A stretch of 64,000 nt of DNA from Burkholderia paludis (lineage in GTDB: Bacteria; Pseudomonadota; Gammaproteobacteria; Burkholderiales; Burkholderiaceae): the NCBI RefSeq assembly GCF_000732615.1, contig NZ_JPGL01000022.1, positions 87,661 through 151,660 of the forward strand, in the 5' to 3' direction. The translations under genes and the position numbers were made by a program. Positions 1 through 8,882 of this stretch are shown piece after piece. Each line of letters starts with the position of its first letter. The first letter of the stretch is position 1. The notes beneath the pieces were generated by a model that was not told the origin of the DNA, ran no database searches, and saw only the letters and a program-made list of their open reading frames with translations.

Positions 1-84
1 CCGGGCGGCGTCGGCCCGATGACCATCACGATGCTGCTGATCAACACGATCGAAGCCGCCGAGCGCGCCGCCGCGGCCGCCTGA
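1..84 (+). CDS. folD: FolD C-terminal fragment (methylene-THF dehydrogenase/cyclohydrolase)
   Basis: The first 27 codons and a TGA stop are the tail of a gene that starts outside the window. The peptide begins PGGVGPMTITMLLINT, the conserved C-terminal signature of the bifunctional 5,10-methylene-tetrahydrofolate dehydrogenase/cyclohydrolase FolD, which interconverts one-carbon folates in the cytosol. An Ala-rich tail follows, which is usual in this genus. The call rests on this one motif. A GC-rich hairpin lies about 15 bp after the stop. Confidence 0.85.
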   Translation, partial: PGGVGPMTITMLLINTIEAAERAAAAA

Positions 85-100
85 TTCCCCCTCCGCCGTT

Positions 101-127
101 CCGGCGCGCGTCGCATGCGCGCGCCGG
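101..127 (+). terminator. hairpin downstream of folD
   Basis: Perfect 10-bp arms (101-110 and 118-127) enclose a 7-nt loop just after the folD stop codon. There is no T-run, so it may be an mRNA-end stabiliser or a Rho-assisted stop rather than a classical intrinsic terminator. Confidence 0.45.
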
Positions 128-198
128 CCTCTCGCCGGCCACCCTGCCGGCCGTCCCCAGGCCGCCTTTCATCCCGCATTCGACCCCGCGTCAATCGC

Positions 199-217
199 AT
201 CGTTAGAAACTAACGAT
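199..217. promoter_or_regulatory. palindromic operator-like site upstream of prlC
   Basis: ATCGTTAG-AAA-CTAACGAT is a perfect inverted repeat with 8-bp arms and a 3-bp centre, about 107 bp before the prlC start. It sits in a short AT-richer patch inside GC-rich intergenic DNA. The size and symmetry fit a dimeric MarR/TetR-type repressor site. The binding protein is unknown and no regulator gene is adjacent in the window. Confidence 0.5.
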
Positions 218-323
218 TGGAAAGCGCGCGATGCGCCCCAATAATGTCGATATCGGGCGCCGCCTCGCATGGCGCGCCTTACCCTTTTCACTCCGGTTCA
301 TCCGGCAACAGACAGGGAGTCTT

Positions 324-2411
324 ATGTCCGCCAGCGCCAACACCAATCCGCTTCTCGATTTCTCGGGCCTGCCCCGCTTCGGCGAGATCCGCCCGGAACA
401 CGTGACGCCCGCGCTCGACACGCTGCTCGAGGCCGCCAACCGCGCGGTCGAAACCGCGAGCGCGGCCGCGACGCCGGCGACCTGGGCGGAAGTGGTCGAG
501 ACGGTCGAGCACGCGACGGAGCCGCTCGGTCGCGCCTGGGGGGTCATCGGCCACCTGAACGCGGTCGCCGATACGCCCGAACTGCGGGCCGCCTACGGCG
601 AGAACCTGCCGCGCGTGACCGAATTCTGGTCGAGCGTCGGCCAGAACCTCGCGCTGTACGAGAAGTACAAGGCGATCGCCGCGGGCGCCGAATACGCCAC
701 GCTGTCCGCCGAACGCCGCAAGATCCTCGACAACGCACTGCGCGATTTCCGCCTGTCGGGCGCCGAACTGCCCGAGGACCGGAAGCCGCGCTTCGCGGAA
801 CTGCAGGAGCAGCAGGCCGCGCTGTCGAAGGCGTTCTCCGACCACGTGCTCGACGCGACCAACGCGTACGCGTACTTCGTGCAGGACGAAGCCGAGCTGG
901 CCGGCCTGCCGGGCGACGCGATCGAAGCCGCCCGCGAGGCCGCGCAAAAGGACGGCAAGGACGGCTGGAAATTCACGCTGCACTTCCCGTCGTACTTCCC
1001 GGTGCTGCAATACGCCGACAACCGCGCGCTGCGCGAGACGCTGTACCGCGCCTATGCGACGCGCGCATCGGAACTCGGGCCGCAGTACGGCGAAGGCAAG
1101 GCCGAATGGGACAACACGGCGATCGTCGCCGATGAGCTGAAGCTGCGCCGCGAAGAGGCGCAGATGCTCGGCTACCGCAACTTCGCCGAAGTGTCGCTCG
1201 CGCCGAAGATGGCCGAATCGCCGCAGCAGGTCGTCGCGTTCCTCGAGGATCTCGCGACCCGCGCACGCCCGCACGCGGAGACGGACTGGGACGAACTGCG
1301 CACGTTCGCCGCGAAGGAACTCGGTCTCGCCGAGCTCGCGCCGTGGGACGTCGCGTACGCATCCGAGAAGCTTCGCCAGCAGCGCTATGCGTTCTCGGAA
1401 AACGAGGTCAAGCAGTATTTCCCGGAGCCGGCCGCGCTGAAGGGCCTGTTCACCGTCACTGAAACGCTGTTCGGCGTGCGGATCAAGCCCGACGACGCGC
1501 CCGTGTGGCACAAGGACGTGCGCTTCTTCCGCGTCGAGAACCGCGACGGCTCGCTGGTCGCGCAGTTCTACCTCGACCTGTATGCCCGCGAAGGCAAGCG
1601 CGGCGGCGCATGGATGGACGATGCGCGTTCGCGCGCGAAGCGCGGCAGCGCCGTCCAGACGCCCGTCGCCTATCTCACCTGCAACTTCTCCGCGCCGGTC
1701 GGCGGCAAGCCCGCGTGCTTCACGCACGACGAAGTGATCACGCTGTTCCATGAATTCGGCCACGGGCTGCACCACATGCTCACGCGCGTCGACGAGCTCG
1801 GCGTGTCGGGCATCAACGGCGTCGAATGGGACGCGGTCGAGCTGCCGTCGCAGTTCATGGAGAACTTCTGCTGGGAATGGGACGTGCTGTCGTCGATGTC
1901 TTCGCACGTCGACACGGGCGCCGCGCTGCCGCGCGAACTGTTCGACAAGATGATCGCCGCGAAGAACTTCCAGAGCGGGCTCGGCACGCTGCGCCAGATC
2001 GTGTTCTCGATGTTCGACATGCTGCTGCACGTCGACTTCGATCCGGCGGGCAGCACCGGCGTCACCGCGTTCGCGCGCGAAATCAACGAGCGCTACCACG
2101 TGATCCCGCAGGCGGCGTTCTCGCGCTGGCCGAACACGTTCAGCCACATCTTCGCGGGCGGCTACGCGGCCGGCTACTACAGCTACAAGTGGGCCGAAGT
2201 GCTGTCGGCCGACGCCTACGCGGCATTCGAGGAAGCGGCCGCCGCGAGCGGCAGCGTGCTCGATGCGGCGACCGGCACGCGCTATCGCCGTGAAATCCTC
2301 GAGGTCGGCGGCAGCCGCCCGGCGATGGATTCATTCAAGGCGTTCCGGGGCCGCGAGCCGCAGATCGATGCGCTGCTGCGCCACAACGGGATGGCCTCGC
2401 CCGCCCACTGA
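324..2411 (+). CDS. prlC: oligopeptidase A (M3 family zinc metallopeptidase)
   Basis: This 695-residue protein belongs to the M3 (thimet/oligopeptidase A) family of cytosolic zinc peptidases, which degrade peptides of roughly 5-20 residues and cleaved signal peptides. The zinc motif is H476-E-F-G-H480, within LFHEFGHGLHHM, and the downstream family segment VELPSQFMENF is also present. Length is close to E. coli PrlC (about 680). The ATG at 324 was chosen because GGGAG lies about 8 nt upstream and the protein then begins like homologues (NPLLDFSGLPRF); an in-frame upstream extension has no support. It appears to be a single-gene unit closed by the hairpin at 2447. Confidence 0.95.
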   Translation: MSASANTNPLLDFSGLPRFGEIRPEHVTPALDTLLEAANRAVETASAAATPATWAEVVETVEHATEPLGRAWGVIGHLNAVADTPELRAAYGENLPRVTEFWSSVGQNLALYEKYKAIAAGAEYATLSAERRKILDNALRDFRLSGAELPEDRKPRFAELQEQQAALSKAFSDHVLDATNAYAYFVQDEAELAGLPGDAIEAAREAAQKDGKDGWKFTLHFPSYFPVLQYADNRALRETLYRAYATRASELGPQYGEGKAEWDNTAIVADELKLRREEAQMLGYRNFAEVSLAPKMAESPQQVVAFLEDLATRARPHAETDWDELRTFAAKELGLAELAPWDVAYASEKLRQQRYAFSENEVKQYFPEPAALKGLFTVTETLFGVRIKPDDAPVWHKDVRFFRVENRDGSLVAQFYLDLYAREGKRGGAWMDDARSRAKRGSAVQTPVAYLTCNFSAPVGGKPACFTHDEVITLFHEFGHGLHHMLTRVDELGVSGINGVEWDAVELPSQFMENFCWEWDVLSSMSSHVDTGAALPRELFDKMIAAKNFQSGLGTLRQIVFSMFDMLLHVDFDPAGSTGVTAFAREINERYHVIPQAAFSRWPNTFSHIFAGGYAAGYYSYKWAEVLSADAYAAFEEAAAASGSVLDAATGTRYRREILEVGGSRPAMDSFKAFRGREPQIDALLRHNGMASPAH

Positions 2412-2446
2412 GCATGCCGCCCGGCCCCGGCGGCCGCGTGGAAGGC

Positions 2447-2473
2447 AAGGCACCGCTGCGGCGGTGCCTTTTT
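2447..2473 (+). terminator. intrinsic terminator of prlC
   Basis: Arms AAGGCACCGC (2447-2456) and GCGGTGCCTT (2461-2470) with loop TGCG are followed by a T-run to 2473. It lies 36 bp after the prlC stop and touches the end of convergent dinB. Confidence 0.85.
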
Positions 2474-3546
2474 CATGGCGCGGACGTTTCGTCGCCGAAC
2501 AGCGAGAATTGCCCGTGGCGCTCGGCGGTATCCTCGTCGATCCGCACGCCGACGCCAAGCAGCCGCACCGCCTGCGCGCGCCGTTGCAGCCCCTTCGCGA
2601 GCAGCGTGACCGCCGTTTCCGCATTCGTCGCGTCGGCCACGCACTCGACCGTCGTGCGCTGGAAATCGGCGAAGCGGATCTTCACGTACAGCTTGCGGAT
2701 CGATCGTGCGGCGCCTGCGCGGGCGATGCGCGCGTCGAGCTGCACGACGAGACGGCGAATTTCCTCCGCGCACTGCTCGAGCGTCGTCAGGTCGGTCACG
2801 TAGGTCGTCTCGACGCTGACCGACTTGCGCTCCTGGTCGGCCTGCACGGGCCGTTCGTCGATCCCGCGCGACAGTTCGTAAAGCCTGCGCCCGAACGCGC
2901 CGAATTCGCGATGCAGGTCGATCAGCGGCCAGTCGCGCAATTGCGCGCAGGTCTGGATGCCGAGCCGGTCAAGCCGCGCGGCCGTCACCTTGCCGACGCC
3001 GTGCAGCTTGCGCACCGGCAGCGCCGCGACGAACGCGTCGATTTCGTGCGGCCGCACGACGAACAGGCCGTCGGGCTTGTTCCAGTCGGACGCGATCTTC
3101 GCGATGAACTTGTTCGGCGCGACGCCGGCCGACACCGTCACGCCGACCGTGTCGTACACGCGCTGGCGAATCTCCCGTGCGATCAGCGTCGCACTGCCCT
3201 GGCACCGCTCCGACCCGCTGACGTCGAGGTACGCCTCGTCGAGCGACAGCGGCTCGACGTCGGACGTGTAGTCGCGATAGATCGCCATGATCTGCCGCGA
3301 CGCCGCGCGATATTTGTCCATCGCGGACGGCAGGATCAGCAACTCGGGGCACTTGCGCATCGCCAGCGCCGACGACATCGCGGAATGCACGCCGTAGCGC
3401 CGCGCCTCGTAGTTGCAGGTGGCAATCACGCCGCGCTGGTCGGGCCGGCCGCCGACCGCGATCGGCCGGTTGCGCAACGATGGGTCGTCGCGCATCTCGA
3501 CCGACGCGTAGAAGCAGTCGCAATCGCAATGGATGATCTTGCGCAT
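2473..3546 (-). CDS. dinB: DNA polymerase IV (Y-family, translesion)
   Basis: This 357-residue Y-family polymerase performs error-prone or translesion synthesis past damaged bases. The first catalytic motif is DCDCFYASVE at the N-terminus, and SLDEAYLDVS carries the second acidic pair. The helix-hairpin-helix little-finger linker (KLHGVGKVTAARL) follows. An in-frame extension to 3801 exists, but the ATG at 3546 is preferred because family proteins begin MRKIIH-DxDxFYASVE and because the LexA box at 3621-3640 would lie inside the longer form. With this start the LexA box is about 75 bp upstream, so SOS induction is expected. It converges on prlC and diverges from the racemase-family gene. Confidence 0.92.
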   Translation of the reverse strand: MRKIIHCDCDCFYASVEMRDDPSLRNRPIAVGGRPDQRGVIATCNYEARRYGVHSAMSSALAMRKCPELLILPSAMDKYRAASRQIMAIYRDYTSDVEPLSLDEAYLDVSGSERCQGSATLIAREIRQRVYDTVGVTVSAGVAPNKFIAKIASDWNKPDGLFVVRPHEIDAFVAALPVRKLHGVGKVTAARLDRLGIQTCAQLRDWPLIDLHREFGAFGRRLYELSRGIDERPVQADQERKSVSVETTYVTDLTTLEQCAEEIRRLVVQLDARIARAGAARSIRKLYVKIRFADFQRTTVECVADATNAETAVTLLAKGLQRRAQAVRLLGVGVRIDEDTAERHGQFSLFGDETSAP

Positions 3547-3620
3547 GCGCGGCGGCGCGTCGCCCGGCGGCGGCGCGGACGGATCGGCAGGCGGGATGAC
3601 GGTCGGGTTCACGGTGCCGA

Positions 3621-3640
3621 TACTGTACAAAAACACAGTG
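3621..3640. promoter_or_regulatory. LexA (SOS) box of dinB
   Basis: The sequence contains CTGT-N8-ACAG (3623-3626 and 3635-3638), the invariant core of the E. coli-type LexA operator, within TACTGTACAAAAACACAGTG. It lies between divergent dinB and the racemase gene, 75 bp from the dinB start. DinB is a classical SOS gene, so the match is functionally sensible. Confidence 0.85.
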
Positions 3641-3772
3641 CCGGTTTCAACTGTCGCGTACGCCCCCGGGCGGCGGCGCCGTACCGGCCCGCTTCGCGCG
3701 GATCGTACCGCCGGGCGCCGGCGGCGGCGCCTATACTCGTCCGCCTTGACGTGCATAAGGCAAAGGTGACGG

Positions 3773-4465
3773 ATGAAGACGATCGGACTGATCGGCGGCA
3801 TGAGCTGGGAATCGTCGGCCGAGTATTACCGGATGATCAACCGCCATTCGAAGGCGGTGCACGGCGGCCACCACAACGCGAAGAGCGTGCTGGTCACGGT
3901 CGATTTCGCGGAGATCGAAGCGCTGCAGCGCACGCACGACTGGGCCGCGCTCGGCGAACGGATGGCCGGCGCCGCGCGGCAGCTCGAAGCGGCCGGCGCC
4001 GATCTCGTCGTGCTGACCACCAACACGATGCACCGCGTGCACGACGCGATCGAAGCCGCGGTGACGCTGCCGTTCCTGCACATCGCCGATCCGACCGGCG
4101 CCGCGCTACGCGACGCGGGCATCGGGCGCGTCGCGCTGCTCGGCACGCGCTACACGATGGAGTTGCCGTTCTATGTGGAACGGTTGCGCGAGAAATTCGG
4201 GCTGGAGGTGCTCGTGCCGGACGAACGCGGGCGCGACGACGTGCACCGGATCATCTACGACGAGCTGTGCCACGGCATCATTTCGCCGCAATCGCGGGCG
4301 ACGTACGTGACGATCATCGAGCAACTGGCGAAGCGCGGCGCGCAGGCGGTCATCCTCGGCTGTACGGAGATCACGCTGCTGATCGACGCGGACGACTCGC
4401 CGCTGCCGGTGTTCGACACGACCGCGCTGCATGCGAAGGCGGCGGTCGAATGGGCGGCGGGCTGA
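3773..4465 (+). CDS. aspartate/glutamate racemase family protein
   Basis: This 230-residue protein belongs to the Asp/Glu racemase superfamily of cofactor-independent two-cysteine racemases. It begins MKTIGLIGGMSWESS, the YgeA/RacX subgroup signature. The second catalytic segment LGCTEITLL with its cysteine is present near residue 203. The first motif reads VVLTTNTMHRV, so the usual first catalytic Cys is Thr. Members lacking one Cys occur in this subgroup and may have narrow or altered racemase activity, so the substrate is not assigned. An AAGG-like ribosome site precedes the ATG at 3773. It is transcribed divergently from dinB. Confidence 0.85.
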   Translation: MKTIGLIGGMSWESSAEYYRMINRHSKAVHGGHHNAKSVLVTVDFAEIEALQRTHDWAALGERMAGAARQLEAAGADLVVLTTNTMHRVHDAIEAAVTLPFLHIADPTGAALRDAGIGRVALLGTRYTMELPFYVERLREKFGLEVLVPDERGRDDVHRIIYDELCHGIISPQSRATYVTIIEQLAKRGAQAVILGCTEITLLIDADDSPLPVFDTTALHAKAAVEWAAG

Positions 4466-4478
4466 ACGGCCCGCCGCC
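4453..4478 (+). terminator. hairpin at the end of the racemase gene
   Basis: Arms GGCGGCGGGC (4453-4462) and GCCCGCCGCC (4469-4478) with a 6-nt loop span the stop codon, 16 bp before the convergent esterase stop. It probably serves both strands. There is no clear T-run. Confidence 0.5.
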
Positions 4479-4493
4479 TTCAGCCCAGGACGC

Positions 4494-6287
4494 TCAGGAC
4501 GCTTCGGCCGGTACGCGCGACGGTTCGCGCGACTCGCCGGGCGGTTCGAACGGGCACGCGGCCGCGAACGGCGCGCGCTCGCCCTGCCCAGGCGTGCCGA
4601 TCAACGCGATCAGCCCGCACGCGAGCGACCCGCGCCAGTGCAGGTAGTCGTGGCCGCTCGCCGTCGACGCATAACGCACCGCGTAGCCCCTCGCCTGCAG
4701 CACGTCGCGCAGATGGCGGCTCGTCGTGCCGATGCCTGCCGGCCCCTTGCCGTCCTCGAAGCGGCCGCTCTCCAGATAGAAGCGCACGGGCAGACGCTCC
4801 CGCGCCGCGTACTCGCGCGTGAGCCATTCGGCGGTGCGCGTGCGCGCATCGCCCTGCACGGGCGCCCACCAGAACGAGCCCGACTGGCTCAGCACGTTGC
4901 CGAACAGCTCGGGGTGACGCAGCGCCGCGTAGGCCGACGCGAGGCCGCCGTAGCTCGACCCCGCGATCACGGTCCGCGCCGCCGGCGCGCTCACGCCCTC
5001 GCGCGCCGCCCACGGCATCAGTTCCTCCGCGAGAAAGCGCGCGAACGCGGGATTCGGCGGCAGCTCCCGGCCGCGCGTCGCGCTGTCCGGATTGCCGACG
5101 ATGAGCGCCGCGGTGCGCGGCACGCGTCCCTCCGCGATCAGGTTGTCGAGGATCGTCGGCGTCGGCACCGTGTCGACGTAGGCGTGCGCGTCGAACACCA
5201 CGACGAGTGCGCGCGCGGGATCGTCCGCACGATAGCCGGCCGGTCGATACACGTACACGTCGCGGGTATTGCCGAGCACCGTGCTCGCGAACCGGTGTGC
5301 GGTCACCGTGCCGGCCGGCACGTTCGCGCGCGGTGCGATCCACGGCTGCGGCGGAGCGTCGCGCAACTCGAGCACCGACTTGCCCTGGTACACGTCGGGC
5401 GCGGGGTGCATGAACGAGCGCGGATTGAGCGGATCGCGCTGCACGGTCGCGAGAATCGCGCGGCGCCGCGCGCCGTCATCGAGATCCAGTTCGGGCACGT
5501 CCGGTGCGAGCAGATAGCTGATGCGGGTCGCGGCCGGCACCACGTAGCTGCGATACCAGACGTCGCTGCCCGGCAGGTGCAGCAACGTGTCGTGCTCGCC
5601 CGACGGGCTGCCGAGCAGCCGCACATTGTCGCGGGCGCCGCGCCACAGGAACGTGACGAGCTGCGTCGCTTCGTCGGGCGGGTTCAGGCCGCGCGCGATC
5701 GTCGCATCGGTACGGGCCGGCTGCGCGGGCGCCGGTTCGACGAGCGGCGTGCCGCTTGCCGCTGCCTCGCGCCAGAACGCGTCGGTCGTGCCGCCCGCCG
5801 CGAGTTCGGCGGCCAGCTTCGCGACGCGCGGGCTCGCGATGCCGGGCACCGGCGCATGCTGCTGCGCGCGCGGCACGCGGCTCACGATCGCGAGCCGGTA
5901 TGCGCGCAGGCCGTCGGGCGGCAGCGCACCGGCGTCGGGCGCCGACACCTGCAGCGCATAGCCGCCGTTCGCCGGCGCGACGAACATGAAATCGCGCGAC
6001 TGCCCGTCGGCCGTCACGAGTCGCCGCAGATGCCGGCCGTCTTCGGTCGCGAGATCGACATTGGCCGCCGCGCCGTCGAGGCGGCCCTGGACGAACGTAC
6101 CGGCGTCGAGCGCCAGTGCGTAGGCCGCCGGCGCCCGTGCGACATTGCCCGTCACCACGTCGCCCGACGCGAACGCGCCTTCCGCATGCGCGATCGGCAT
6201 GCCGATCGCCGCCAGCGCCAGCGCCAGCGCCGCGCCGACGCGCCACGTGCACGCGATGCGCGTGGCCCGGTTCAGGAGATGAGTCAT
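4494..6287 (-). CDS. periplasmic siderophore esterase (enterochelin-esterase-like)
   Basis: This 597-residue secreted protein has an N-terminal signal peptide (positively charged start, Ala/Leu core, cleavage near AHAEG). A PPC-like beta-domain follows (residues about 35-140) and then a Fes/IroE-type alpha/beta-hydrolase. The nucleophile is S445 in G-S-S-Y-G, followed by GLASAYAALRHPE as in the esterase-D/Fes family, and a late SGHDYLHWR segment supplies the catalytic His. Such enzymes hydrolyse the trilactone of catecholate siderophores to release iron. It starts 8 bp after the receptor stop and is probably co-transcribed with it. Unlike cytosolic Fes, the signal peptide places hydrolysis in the periplasm. 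Start chosen at MTHLLNRATR because it begins the signal peptide. Confidence 0.85.
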   Translation of the reverse strand: MTHLLNRATRIACTWRVGAALALALAAIGMPIAHAEGAFASGDVVTGNVARAPAAYALALDAGTFVQGRLDGAAANVDLATEDGRHLRRLVTADGQSRDFMFVAPANGGYALQVSAPDAGALPPDGLRAYRLAIVSRVPRAQQHAPVPGIASPRVAKLAAELAAGGTTDAFWREAAASGTPLVEPAPAQPARTDATIARGLNPPDEATQLVTFLWRGARDNVRLLGSPSGEHDTLLHLPGSDVWYRSYVVPAATRISYLLAPDVPELDLDDGARRRAILATVQRDPLNPRSFMHPAPDVYQGKSVLELRDAPPQPWIAPRANVPAGTVTAHRFASTVLGNTRDVYVYRPAGYRADDPARALVVVFDAHAYVDTVPTPTILDNLIAEGRVPRTAALIVGNPDSATRGRELPPNPAFARFLAEELMPWAAREGVSAPAARTVIAGSSYGGLASAYAALRHPELFGNVLSQSGSFWWAPVQGDARTRTAEWLTREYAARERLPVRFYLESGRFEDGKGPAGIGTTSRHLRDVLQARGYAVRYASTASGHDYLHWRGSLACGLIALIGTPGQGERAPFAAACPFEPPGESREPSRVPAEAS

Positions 6288-6295
6288 CGTGCGCC

Positions 6296-8767
6296 TCAGA
6301 AGTCGACGGTAGCCGACACCTTGAAGGTGCGCGGCGCATTCTGCGTGACGAAGCCGTCGTTGAACGTGCCGGCCCAGAACGTGCGGTTCGCGACGTTCTC
6401 GACGGCGCCGCGCAGCACGACCGCCTTGCCGGCGATCTGCGTCGCGTAGCGCGCGCCGAGATCGAACCGGGTCCAGCCCGGGATGCGTTGCGTGTTCGTC
6501 GAGTTGACGAACTGCGCGCTCGTCGCCACCGCGCGGCCGGACAACGTCAGCCCCTGCACCCACGGCGTATCCCATTCGAGGCCGAGGTTCGCGGTCCATT
6601 TCGGCACGCCGTACGCCGTGTTGCCGTCATAGGCGCCGCCGGCCGTGTGCGTCAGCAGCGCCTGCGTGTATGCGACGCCGCCCAGCACGCGCAGCCTCGG
6701 CACCACCTGGCCGAACACGTTCCATTCGACGCCGCGGTTGCGCTGCTCGCCGTCGGCGCTGTACAGGTTGGTCGCGACGTCCTTCAGCATGCTCGGCTTC
6801 GTGATCTGGAACAGCGACAGCGTGTTCGCGAAGGTTTCGGTCTCCCACTTCGCGCCGACCTCCACCTGCTTGCTCTTGTACGGCGCGAACATCTGCCCGT
6901 AGTTCTTCGCGGTGACGTCGGTCACGGTGTCGCCCTGGGTCAGCCCCTCGACGTAGTTCGCATACAGCGATACGTCCGGCCCGAACGGCCTGACGACGAT
7001 CGCGAACGCCGGCGTCAGCGCGGTCTCGTTGTAATCGGCGGTCTTCAGCCCCGTCGCGGCCGCATAGGTCTTCGCATGGACCCGCTGGCTGCGCAAGCCG
7101 AGCGTGAGCTGCACGCGATCGCGCGCGAACGACAGCGTGTCGGCCAGCGCGACGCTCGTCAGTTCGGCCTCCGACGTCTTCGGCGCAGAACCCGGCGACG
7201 GCGCGAGCGGCGGATCGATCGGCGCGTAGATGTTCGACGCGAACGTCGCGCTCGTCCGGTTGATCGTGCCCGACTCGATCTGCAGCGAGGTCACGCCGAG
7301 CGACACCTGATGGCTGACGGGGCCCGTGTTGAACTTGGCGCGGGCGCCGGCCTCGATCGACGTCGTGTCGGTGTAGCCGTTCTGGTTGTACGTGACCGCG
7401 CGATAGTTGCCGTTCGGCTGGATCGCGCCGGCCCGCGTCCCGTTGATGAAACCCGAGTAGCGATAGCTGAGGCCGCCGATCCCCGCATACGCGGTGATGC
7501 GGTCGGTCAGGTCGAGTTCGCCGCGCGCGACGATCGCCTGGTTCTCGAGCTTGCCCCATGCGCCGTGCAGCAGGTTCGTGCCGGGCGACGGCGGGCTCAC
7601 GACCTTGCTGGCGAACGACGCCATCCACGGGCTGCCGTTGTCGAAGCGCTCCGTGTCCGTATAGGCGTCGAGCGAGAACCGCGCGCGCTCGCCCTTCACG
7701 TCGAACGCGAGCGACGCGAGTTCGCGCTTCTTGCTCTGCCCGTCCATCGTCGTGCGGCCGTCGCGATAGGCGCCGTTCACGCGAATGCCGACCTGGTTCT
7801 TGTCGCCGAAGCGCCGGCCGAGATCCGCGTGCACGCCGAACTGGCCGTCCGAGATGTAGTCGGTGGTGAGCCGCGCGAGCGGCGTATCGCCCGCCCGCTT
7901 CGGCACGAGGTTGATCGCCCCGCCGACGCCGCCGCTCGGCGAGATGCCGTTCAGCAGCGCGTTCGGCCCTTTCAGCACTTCGATGCGCTCGATGAACTCG
8001 GTGGGCGAGTGACCGTACGGCGCGAGCCCGTACATCCCGTTGAATGCGAGATCGTCGGCGATCACGTTGAAGCCGCGGATCGTGTAGTTCTCGACGATGT
8101 GGCCGGTCGACGTCGTGAAGCGCACCGACGGATCGTTCTCCAGCACGTCGGCGACGGTGCTGGCCTGCTGGTTCTCGATCAGCGCCGACGTATAGCTCGT
8201 GATGTTGAACGGCGCGTCCATGAAATCGGCGTTGCCGAGCATGCCGAGCCGGCCCCCGCGCGCGACCTGCCCGCCGGTGTACGCCTCGGGCAGCTGGTCC
8301 GCCCGCGCGTTCACGATGATCGCCGGCAGCGTCGCGCCGGCGCCCGCCGCGGCCGTCGAGGCCGATGCGCGGCGGCGCACCAGGTAGCCACCGCCGGTGC
8401 GCACGGCCTCGAGCCCGTGCGGCGCCAGCAGGCGCGCGAAACCTTCCGCGACGCTCATACGCCCGTTCAGCCCGTCGCTCGAAAGGTGCTGCGTGAGCGC
8501 CGCGTCGCTCGCCAGTTCGACGCCGGCCGCCACCGCGAAGCGATTCAGCGCGACGTCGAGCGGGCCGGCCGGAATCGCATAGGCGAGCCGCTCGTCGGTA
8601 TCGACGCGCGACGGCGGATCGTCGGGCTGCGCCTGCGCGCCGATCGGCATGGCAAGCGCCAGTGCGGCGGCGAGCGCCGGTTCGAGCGCGCGCGACGCGG
8701 CGCGGCGGCGCGCGGGCCGGCTGGCGGGACGGGAAGCTGCATACGGGGAAAACCGGCGGAACGCCAT
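6296..8767 (-). CDS. TonB-dependent siderophore receptor with signalling domain
   Basis: This 823-residue outer-membrane receptor has a long basic signal region (cleavage near IGAQAQ). A secretin/TonB short N-terminal (STN) signalling domain follows at about 55-135 (AIPAGPLDVALNRFA). A plug with STVADVLENDPSVR and NYTIRGFNV precedes a 22-strand barrel ending in an aromatic residue (TVDF). The STN domain marks it as a transducer that reports ligand binding to the FecR-type protein encoded just upstream. With the coupled esterase the likely ligand is a ferric triscatecholate. Ferrioxamine/FoxA-type transport is the main alternative, since sequence alone does not give ligand specificity. A 9-bp inverted repeat lies in the leader. 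Confidence 0.9.
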   Translation of the reverse strand: MAFRRFSPYAASRPASRPARRRAASRALEPALAAALALAMPIGAQAQPDDPPSRVDTDERLAYAIPAGPLDVALNRFAVAAGVELASDAALTQHLSSDGLNGRMSVAEGFARLLAPHGLEAVRTGGGYLVRRRASASTAAAGAGATLPAIIVNARADQLPEAYTGGQVARGGRLGMLGNADFMDAPFNITSYTSALIENQQASTVADVLENDPSVRFTTSTGHIVENYTIRGFNVIADDLAFNGMYGLAPYGHSPTEFIERIEVLKGPNALLNGISPSGGVGGAINLVPKRAGDTPLARLTTDYISDGQFGVHADLGRRFGDKNQVGIRVNGAYRDGRTTMDGQSKKRELASLAFDVKGERARFSLDAYTDTERFDNGSPWMASFASKVVSPPSPGTNLLHGAWGKLENQAIVARGELDLTDRITAYAGIGGLSYRYSGFINGTRAGAIQPNGNYRAVTYNQNGYTDTTSIEAGARAKFNTGPVSHQVSLGVTSLQIESGTINRTSATFASNIYAPIDPPLAPSPGSAPKTSEAELTSVALADTLSFARDRVQLTLGLRSQRVHAKTYAAATGLKTADYNETALTPAFAIVVRPFGPDVSLYANYVEGLTQGDTVTDVTAKNYGQMFAPYKSKQVEVGAKWETETFANTLSLFQITKPSMLKDVATNLYSADGEQRNRGVEWNVFGQVVPRLRVLGGVAYTQALLTHTAGGAYDGNTAYGVPKWTANLGLEWDTPWVQGLTLSGRAVATSAQFVNSTNTQRIPGWTRFDLGARYATQIAGKAVVLRGAVENVANRTFWAGTFNDGFVTQNAPRTFKVSATVDF

Positions 8768-8784
8768 GATGAAGAATCCTTTGG

Positions 8785-8822
8785 GTTCGGAATGTTGCGA
8801 AGGTGCATCGTGTATTCCGAAC
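8785..8822. repeat. inverted repeat in receptor leader
   Basis: GTTCGGAAT (8785-8793) and ATTCCGAAC (8814-8822) form perfect 9-bp arms around a 20-bp spacer, ending 18 bp before the receptor start codon. It could be an operator or promoter element for the adjacent ECF sigma factor, or a leader hairpin next to the ribosome site (AAAGGA). Confidence 0.5.
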
Positions 8823-8882
8823 GAACCGCCGAAACCCTCAATCGCGTCGCGAAATTTTTTTCTGATGACCGTGTGCCGGCGT

